A stretch of DNA of 7,632 bases from Cryomorphaceae bacterium (GTDB lineage: Bacteria > Bacteroidota > Bacteroidia > Flavobacteriales > Crocinitomicaceae): contig NYTQ01000004.1 of assembly GCA_002683585.1 (NCBI GenBank), forward strand, positions 6,424-14,055, in the 5' to 3' direction. Shown here piece by piece: positions 1 through 6,900 of the stretch; positions within the stretch are counted from its first letter, which is position 1; each line of letters begins with the position of its first letter. The position numbers were made by a program, and so were the translations under genes. The notes under the pieces are model-generated. The model was not told the DNA's origin. It searched no databases and saw nothing but the letters and a program-made list of their open reading frames with translations.

Positions 1-671
1 GGCCCTTGGATGAGCGTTGATTGTTTGTTGATTGCTTCTATAAATTTCCCTTGAGCACTATCTAGCTGAAATAAGCTATTCTCTTTTCCCTTAATACTCA
101 CAGTACTTTTAACATCATTCCCATAGATTTCGATTAATGCGCTTGAATAGCCATTTTCTTTTTCTAAAAGGCATTTTATTTCACGAATAAATGCATATCT
201 CTTAGGGTCGAAATTTCCTAAAAGTACTTTTGAGTTATCTAATTTTTCTTCATCTATATGTGCGGTGCTAATGAGCTTTTCAAATGAGTTGATATTGACT
301 AGAGATTGATCATCTCGTAGTAAGGTTTTTATGAAAGGGTTGAGCTCTGGCTCACCAGTAATTTCAAACTGTATGATTTTGGAATTTGTTAACTTGGGCT
401 CAACATTTCTTAGGAGTAATGGGGTTTCAGTCTCCTTCCCATTGAGTTTGTGTTTATAAACTCCGTATGCCAAGCAAAGAGGGTAAACTCCTGTTTTTCG
501 TTCTGCAGCGCTCGATTCCTTGAGGATTGATTGGAGTATATCACTGTCAGGCACACCATCTTCACTAAAATCTATGCATTTGTTATTCAGCACATTAACA
601 AGCAAGTCTTTTGAGGGGAAGATTGATACTTCCGACAATAAATCAACTAAATGTTTTCTAATATCCTCCAA
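1..671 (-). CDS. Superfamily 1 helicase/ATPase, DUF4011-like N-terminal part (partial, 3' end outside window)
   Basis: The minus frame is open from 692 down to the window edge; about 223 residues are visible from a TTG at 669-671. Residues 203-223 read LFQLDSAQ…AINKQ…LIQG, followed by the first two bases of a Pro codon. This is the Q motif leading straight into the GPPGTGK[ST] Walker A loop of Upf1/DNA2-like SF1 helicases, so the ATPase core begins exactly where the window stops. Upstream, YPLCLAYG (63-70), PLLLRNVEP (from 84) and GEPELNPFI (from 106) resemble the DUF4011 region that precedes the helicase core in large bacterial proteins, some linked to defence or DNA repair. Such proteins would act on nucleic acid in the cytoplasm using ATP; that is family knowledge. 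The start is uncertain. No in-frame ATG exists in 1-692. TTG 669-671 is the longest conventional choice, with TTG 636-638, GTG 591-593 and GTG 552-554 as alternatives. The family call is firm; the exact subfamily and role are inferred from short motifs. Confidence 0.82.
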   Translation of the reverse strand, partial: MEDIRKHLVDLLSEVSIFPSKDLLVNVLNNKCIDFSEDGVPDSDILQSILKESSAAERKTGVYPLCLAYGVYKHKLNGKETETPLLLRNVEPKLTNSKIIQFEITGEPELNPFIKTLLRDDQSLVNINSFEKLISTAHIDEEKLDNSKVLLGNFDPKRYAFIREIKCLLEKENGYSSALIEIYGNDVKSTVSIKGKENSLFQLDSAQGKFIEAINKQSTLIQG

Positions 672-687
672 ATCCCAAATATGCTTC

Positions 688-695
688 CAAAATTA
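688..695 (-). promoter_or_regulatory. Possible Bacteroidota -7 box (TAATTTTG) for the helicase gene
   Basis: Read on the minus strand, 695-688 is TAATTTTG, which fits the Bacteroidota -7 consensus TAnnTTTG. It would place the transcription start near 681-685, upstream of the TTG at 669-671, and would make the ATG at 702-704 untranscribed. No good TTG-type -33 box lies at the usual 17-23 base spacing. A match by chance in AT-rich DNA is quite possible. Confidence 0.25.
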
Positions 696-778
696 ACAAA
701 TCATAAGCAGTAAATAAATAAAGCAACTTTTCTTGATAACTCTCGTTAAAGTAACACAATTAGGTGTATTTAATTACC

Positions 779-786
779 TAAATTTG
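779..786 (+). promoter_or_regulatory. TAnnTTTG match (TAAATTTG), distal
   Basis: TAAATTTG fits the Bacteroidota -7 consensus. It lies about 100 bases before the start of the large surface-protein gene and just before the hairpin at 793-813, which would then be in the 5' leader. No TTG is seen in the 30 bases before it, so the -33 element is missing. The call is weak. Confidence 0.2.
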
Positions 787-792
787 TATCGT

Positions 793-813
793 AAAATACC
801 TCGCTGGTATTTT
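793..813. promoter_or_regulatory. Perfect 8-bp inverted repeat with 5-base loop (possible operator or leader hairpin)
   Basis: AAAATACC (793-800) and GGTATTTT (806-813) are exact reverse complements around the loop TCGCT. A further T·G wobble pair could extend the stem at 792/814. The element lies between two divergent genes, where no terminator is needed. A protein-binding dyad or a leader hairpin for the downstream gene is therefore more plausible than a terminator. Its function is inferred from position only. Confidence 0.4.
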
Positions 814-827
814 GATTGTTTTGATTG
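810..827 (+). repeat. Perfect tandem 9-mer, two copies of TTTTGATTG
   Basis: TTTTGATTG occurs at 810-818 and again at 819-827 with no gap. The first copy overlaps the right arm of the inverted repeat at 793-813. A further TGTTTG follows directly. It could be a pair of binding sites or simple replication slippage; the sequence does not decide. Confidence 0.5.
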
Positions 828-859
828 TGTTTGCTGAAGTTAAGAGTATGTTGTTCAAT

Positions 860-867
860 TAAATTTG
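860..867 (+). promoter_or_regulatory. Likely -7 box (TAAATTTG) for the large surface-protein gene
   Basis: TAAATTTG fits TAnnTTTG and would start the transcript near 870-873, giving a short leader of about 11-14 bases before the ATG at 884. A TTTG at 830-833 could be the -33 element, but the 26-base gap is longer than the usual 17-23. No clear Shine-Dalgarno is present before the ATG, which is normal for Bacteroidota. Confidence 0.35.
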
Positions 868-883
868 ATCTTAAAAGACGAGT

Positions 884-943
884 ATGTTTAAATTTTCGCT
901 CATTGTATTGCTTTTTTCTCTAGGAACCGCTAGTGTAATTGGG
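884..943 (+). other. Signal peptide of the large surface protein
   Basis: Residues 1-20 have a lysine at position 3, a hydrophobic core (SLIVLLFSLGTA) and small residues before a probable cut after Gly20. The mature chain would begin at Gln21 (QNSDF). Gln at +1 is common in exported Bacteroidota proteins. There is no lipobox Cys, so it is not a lipoprotein. Confidence 0.85.
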
Positions 944-3900
944 CAGAATTCTGATTTTTCTGCCAATACTAATAGTCAGTGTCCTGGGAATCTATTCACA
1001 CTTACTGCAGATGATAATTCCATGTCCACTTATTTGTGGACAATCACAGAGCAGGGTGGAGGCTCATTAAATTATAACGTAAATCCAGTTGCATTCGTTT
1101 TAAACAATGCAGCCATTTATGATGTTACCCTGACCGTGACAGACGGTGGAGGTTCTAGCTTCACTACTGAAGTAGGTTTTTTGGAAGTATTTGCAAATCC
1201 AATTGTTGATTACACAGTCACGGCAGCCCCATATTGTGCGCCTGCTACTGTGGACTTTACAAGTATTTCATCTCCCGGTTCGGGCACAATAATTAATTAT
1301 CAAGCGTTTACAGATGGAACACCCTATACAACCGCGGATTTTCAACATACCTATTCGAGTACCGGGTCATATCCAGTAAATATATCCATTGAGAACTCGA
1401 ATGGTTGCGTTGCATCAGCCGACCTTCCCAATATTGTTGTTTCAGATTTCCCTTCTCTAACGAGCCCTTTGAATCCAAACACAATATGTAGTGGAACGAA
1501 TTTTAATTATACACCAACGTCTTCAATCCCAGGAAGTACCTTTAGCTGGGTGAGGCTGCCAAATCCAGATGTTATCGAGGTAGCAACAAATGGAGTAGGG
1601 AACATCTCAGAAACTCTAACAACAGTTTCGACCGCTAATGAAACGGTTACCTATGAGGTGACTACAACTTCTCCGGGTGGCTGTCAAAGTACTCAAAATG
1701 TTATATTAACCATACAAGCCTTGCCAATTGTCACTGTGGATGATGCTGTTTTGTGTGCGGGGCAAACAACAAACTTGACCGCAACACCATCACAAACGGG
1801 AGGAACTTATTCTTGGATCCCGACTGGTTCAACTCAAACGATAAGCGTAAACTCACCAGGGACATATACCGTAAGTTATTCTATTGGATCTTGTGCCAGT
1901 GCTTCAGTTGATGCAATCGTTACAGAAATAGCCTCTCCTTCAATAACGGGTATTACTCTGACAGAAAATTCAGGCTTAGCAGCTGATGATGGTATTATGT
2001 GTAAAGGTTCGGATATTGTAACTTTGACTGCCACGGCATCGACAGCGACAGGAACTTTTACTTGGACGCCAGGTGGTACTGGGAATTCTATTGATGTTTC
2101 CCCAAATTCAACGACAGTTTATGTTGTGGAGTATGAAGATAATGGCTGTGTAAGTGACCCCTTCAGTCAGACAATCACTGTCTTTTCAGCTCCCTCTAAC
2201 GCCTATAGTTCAACGATAACTAACTCATGTAGCTCCCCAATCACAACGGAATACTCTTCTGCTTCTTCAGGGTCAATCACCTGGTCATTTCCAGGAGGTA
2301 CACCAGCCACTGGTGCAGGCGCAGGACCCATTCTTGTGGACTATAATAGTTCGGGGATTTATGATATACAGATGACAAATGTTTCTGCGCAAGGTTGCGA
2401 AACGGTTACGGACTTTCCTGCTGCGATTGTTATTGGAAATGGATTTCCTCCGACGTCAAGTTTTACAACAACTACGCCAATACAGCAATGTTTGGACGGA
2501 AATAGCTTTTGTTTTGACTATACTGGTAATGGTGCAGATACTGTTGAGTGGGACTTTGGCGATGGAAGTCCATTAGAATTGCATGACCAAAACGATATCG
2601 TTTGTCATACATTCGCTTCTCTTGGTTCTTTCACAGTCACAATGGTGCCCTATACCACCGTGGGTTCTGTGCTGGGATGTTCAGGATTCCCTTCAACTTT
2701 TACTTATGATGTGCTTGGTCCTATTTCGGCTTTTTCCGTGAGCCCTCTGGACTGCGAAAATCAATTGACAAGGACATTTACAAGCACAAGTACTGGTATT
2801 TCAGGAACAACCCAATATACCTGGGATTTAGTAAATCCAAATTCCCAAATAACAGGAGTTACTTCCACAACACATAATTTTTCCTCCTATTCGCCCTCTT
2901 ACACAATCCCTTTTGTTATCACTTTGACAGTAGAAGATCCAGCCACGGGATGTCCTGCGAGTGTTTCCACACAAAACGTCTTGGCATTTCCAAATGACCA
3001 AGCAAGTTTTGAAACGTACACCGATTTTGGACAAACGTCACAGACCTCAGAGGTTTGTTTAGGTGATGAGCTTGTTTTCTTTAATACAACGCCACTTCCT
3101 CAAAATACGAATCCATCCACGAACTCTCAAGATACGCAATGGGATTGGACTACCGCGAACGGAACAACGTGGTTTACATCCTCAGAATTTAGGGGGTCCC
3201 CAGAAGATCTATTATATTCGGAGCAATCTCTTTCTACGTCCGGAAATATCCCATGGCAGCCAGGTGTGTATACTGTCGCGATGAGAAATAGGGCAAACAA
3301 TAATGGAACATATTGTTATGATACGGTATATAACGATATTACTGTTCACGGAATTATAGGAGGTTTCACTGTTCCGGATACTGTTTGTGTTGGAGAGGTC
3401 TTCAATGTGGATGACAACTCTTCTGCTCCTCTAACCTCTATTATTTCAAGGGATTGGGATTGGGAAAGTGATGGCACGATTGATCTTAGTGGTAACATTC
3501 AAAATACGACTCATTCTTTTTCTTCTCCTGGAGTTTACACCATTTCTATGACAGCAGAGGATGCTTTTGGTTGTCCAAGAACCTTTACACAAACAATAGT
3601 GGTGAGAGAAATTCTAGCTTCTTTTTCTGTGAATAGAGATTTTATTTGTGACGACGAGGAAGTAACAATTACAAACAACAATTCAATTAGTTTTGGGACT
3701 CCTTCATATAATTGGACTGCATCGACTTCCGTCTCTCCCGCAATACCAGGAACGAGTTCTGCCTCTAACCCAGGGACCTTCTTATTCGATGAAACAGGTA
3801 TTGGTTCAATTTCCTTGACAATTACGGACAACTTAGGTTGCACCGATGATACGACAATGCAGATTGATGTATTTGATGTTTTTGCTGCTGCATCAGGAAC

Positions 3901-6900
3901 ACCAAACAGTTCCTCCTGTTTCAATCCCCCATCTGTTGTTACATTTACAAATCTGTCGGGCAATAATGTTGATCCTTCTAGCTATCAATGGTATTTTGGC
4001 AATGGTGAAACATCAACAGAATCCAATCCTTCAACAATTTATTCTTTACCCGGTGCATTTGAAGTTTCATTGGTTGTTTCTTCGCTAACGGGAGGTTGTT
4101 CAGATTCAGCAGTTGTTGAAACCATTGATATCGGTGGTCCTTTCGGTTCTATTTCAGTTTCAAATACGGTACTCGAGGGTTGCTCATGCTATGAAGCGCA
4201 AATTGATATTACAACCAGTGATGTCGAGGATGCGACGCTTTTATTCGGAGATGGTTCTTTTGAAAATTTAACCGTAAACACAACAGAAATAATTACTCAT
4301 CAATATTGTAATTCTGGAACTACCAGTCAAAATTTAACACCAATTTTATTTATTTCCAGTGGTACTTGTAATGGTAACATTCCTGCAGCTCAAACCATTA
4401 CTATCCATCCCATACCCGATGTTGTAAATCCCGGTGATTTTGAATACTGTGAGGGAGAATCAACAACTCCAATAAATTTAACGGGATCAGTTCCGTCAAC
4501 GGTCTTTGGTTGGACAAATGATAATACTTCGATTGGCCTTGGTGCGTCGGGAGCTGGGAATATCGCTTCATTCACTGCTGCTACTCCCGGTGGTCCTGAT
4601 AATATTGGAAATATTACAATAACACCCATTATTAATGCAACCGGATGTTCAGGAACACCAGAAACGTTTTCAATTACCATTAAAAACACTACGCTTGTTG
4701 ATGCAGGTGGACCTACAGACGTCATTTGTGCAGGGACTGATGTAACCTTGAATGGTTCTTTCGGAGGTGGAGCAAGTTCAGCACAATGGTCAGGAGGCAC
4801 AGGTTTATTTACGGATATTGATATATTAAATCCAGTATATACGCCTTCTTTAGATGATATAAATGCTGGCTCAGTAACATTAACGCTTACGACTGATGAT
4901 CCAATTGGTGCTTGTCCTGCTAATTCATCAGATATTGTCGTAACAATCAATCCTGGTGTAGTTGTCGATGCTGGACCAGATGCAGCAATTTGCTCGGATG
5001 ATGTTTTTACTACACAAGGTTCTATAGGAGGTTCTGCCACTTCAGGAGAATGGAATACCTCGGGAACTGGTTTATTTGTGAATTCTACTGACCTTGTTAC
5101 GGATTACGTGCCAAGTGCTTCGGATATTTCGGCTGGCTCAGTAGTTCTTACGCTTTCAACTGATGACCCTGGAGGTCCATGTAGCCAAAGCTCAAGCTCG
5201 ATGACGCTTAGTTTTAGTAATGCAGCAACATTATCTGTACCTGCTAGTTTAGAGTCTTGTATAGGTGCATCAGTGTCGTTATCTGCCTCTATCGGTGGTT
5301 CGGCAGCCGGTGTTACTTGGACGAGCGCAGGTGGAGGATCTTTTGCTCCAAATGTGAACGATTTAACCCCTGAATACACGCCAACGAATGGCGAGAACTC
5401 TGTGAACCAGTCCATTGTAACTGCTACAGTAGCTGACCCTGATGGTTCAGGACCTTGCTTAAGTTTAGCCGAAGATATTTCCATAAACCTTTTAGATACC
5501 GTAGAGATTAGTGCTGGAATTGATGCCGTCATTTGTTCAAACGATGTTTTTGTGACGCAAGGTTCCATAGGTGGTTCAGCGAGTTCGGCATCATGGACTA
5601 CAAATGGAACGGGTTCATTTGATGATATTACGGATTTAAATACGACGTACACGCCAAGTGGTGCTGATCTATTGGCTGGGCAGGTAGTTTTAACACTTAC
5701 TTCTGACAACCCTATTGGTCCCTGCAACGAAAGCTCAAATACAATGACCTTAAGCTTTAGTGATGCAGCAACATTGACAGTTCCGGCAAACTTAGAATCT
5801 TGTATTGGAACATCTGTTTCATTAACTGCCTCTATTGGAGGCTCTGCTCTCGGAATTATTTGGTCGAGTACCGCTGGAGGATCTTTTGCTCCAAATGTAA
5901 ATGATTTATCTCCAATATATACGCCAACCAATGCTGAAAACGCTGTAAATGAGGCAATCGTAACTGCATCGGTCGCTGACCCTGATGGGACGGGACCCTG
6001 TTTAAGCTTGGCAGAAAATATTGTAATAAATCTTATAGACTCCGTAGAGGTTAGCGCTGGATTGGACGCCATTCTTTGTTCAAATGATTCATACACCTTG
6101 TCTGGTTCCATTGGTGGATCTGCGAGTTCCGCATTGTGGACGTCAAATGGTACTGGTTTATTCGATGATAACACAAACTTGAATGCAATATATACGCCGA
6201 GTGCTGATGATTTATTAGCTGGTTTTGTTCTGTTAACACTTACATCAGATAACCCAGATGGTCCTTGCGAATCCTCCTTTGATGTGATGGAGTTGTCATT
6301 CAGTACTGCAGCCACCGTAACTATAGATGGTACCTCAACGGGTACTTGCGATAATTCGGCCGTTCCTGTATCAGCAACGATAGGAGGTAGTGCTTCGTCA
6401 ATAACTTGGACGGGAGGAACAGGTACATATAACCCGAATGTATTCTCATTGAATATCAGTTACGCGCCTAGTGCAGCAGAAATTGCAGCGGGTTCTTTGG
6501 TATTAACCGCGACTACAGATGATCCGGATGGTGCGGGACCCTGCCTCGCTGTCTCCGATGATGTAACCATTAATATCGCTACAGATGTTGTTGTGGATGC
6601 AGGAGAAGACCAAGAGGCCTGTTCAGACGAACCTATTGTTTTAAATGGTTCTTTTGGTGGTGCTGCGTCATCAGCGCAATGGTCAGGTGGATTAGGAACT
6701 TTCTTTCCAAATAATGGCCAACTAAATGCACAATATACGCCTACCGCAACTGAGATTGCAAATGGTTCTGTGACTTTAACGCTGACTACAGATGATCCTA
6801 TTGGACCTTGTACTGACGCCTCTGATCAAATTACCTACACGTTTACATTCCCGGCTATTGTTTCTGCTGGTACGGATGATGTAGTTTGTTCTAATTCGGC

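Noticed and set aside
793..820. Rho-independent terminator
   Set aside because: The stem is AT-rich with only two G-C pairs at its loop end, no clean T-run follows, and the two flanking genes diverge, so no transcript ends here.
848..862. Tiny ORF ATG TTG TTC AAT TAA before the large gene
   Set aside because: It has only four sense codons, overlaps the probable -7 box and has no regulatory context such as a peptide-coded attenuator. It matters only because its stop rules out an earlier start for the large gene.
3535..3963. 142-codon open frame on the minus strand
   Set aside because: It is antisense to well-formed PKD domains (WDWESDG…, YQWYFGNGE…) and has no recognisable motif of its own.
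4390..5040. 216-codon open frame on the minus strand
   Set aside because: It lies antisense inside the same continuous coding sequence, crosses from the PKD-like domain into unit 2, and shows no family motif. The plus-strand reading explains the region fully.
5104..6315. 403-codon open frame on the minus strand, itself repetitive
   Set aside because: It is antisense to the array in register with its codons. Stops in that frame need a T/C-ending codon before Tyr (TAY) or before Gln/His (CAN). His is absent and Gln/Tyr are rare in the array, so the frame stays open by composition. Its own repeats are just the mirror of the 543-bp period.
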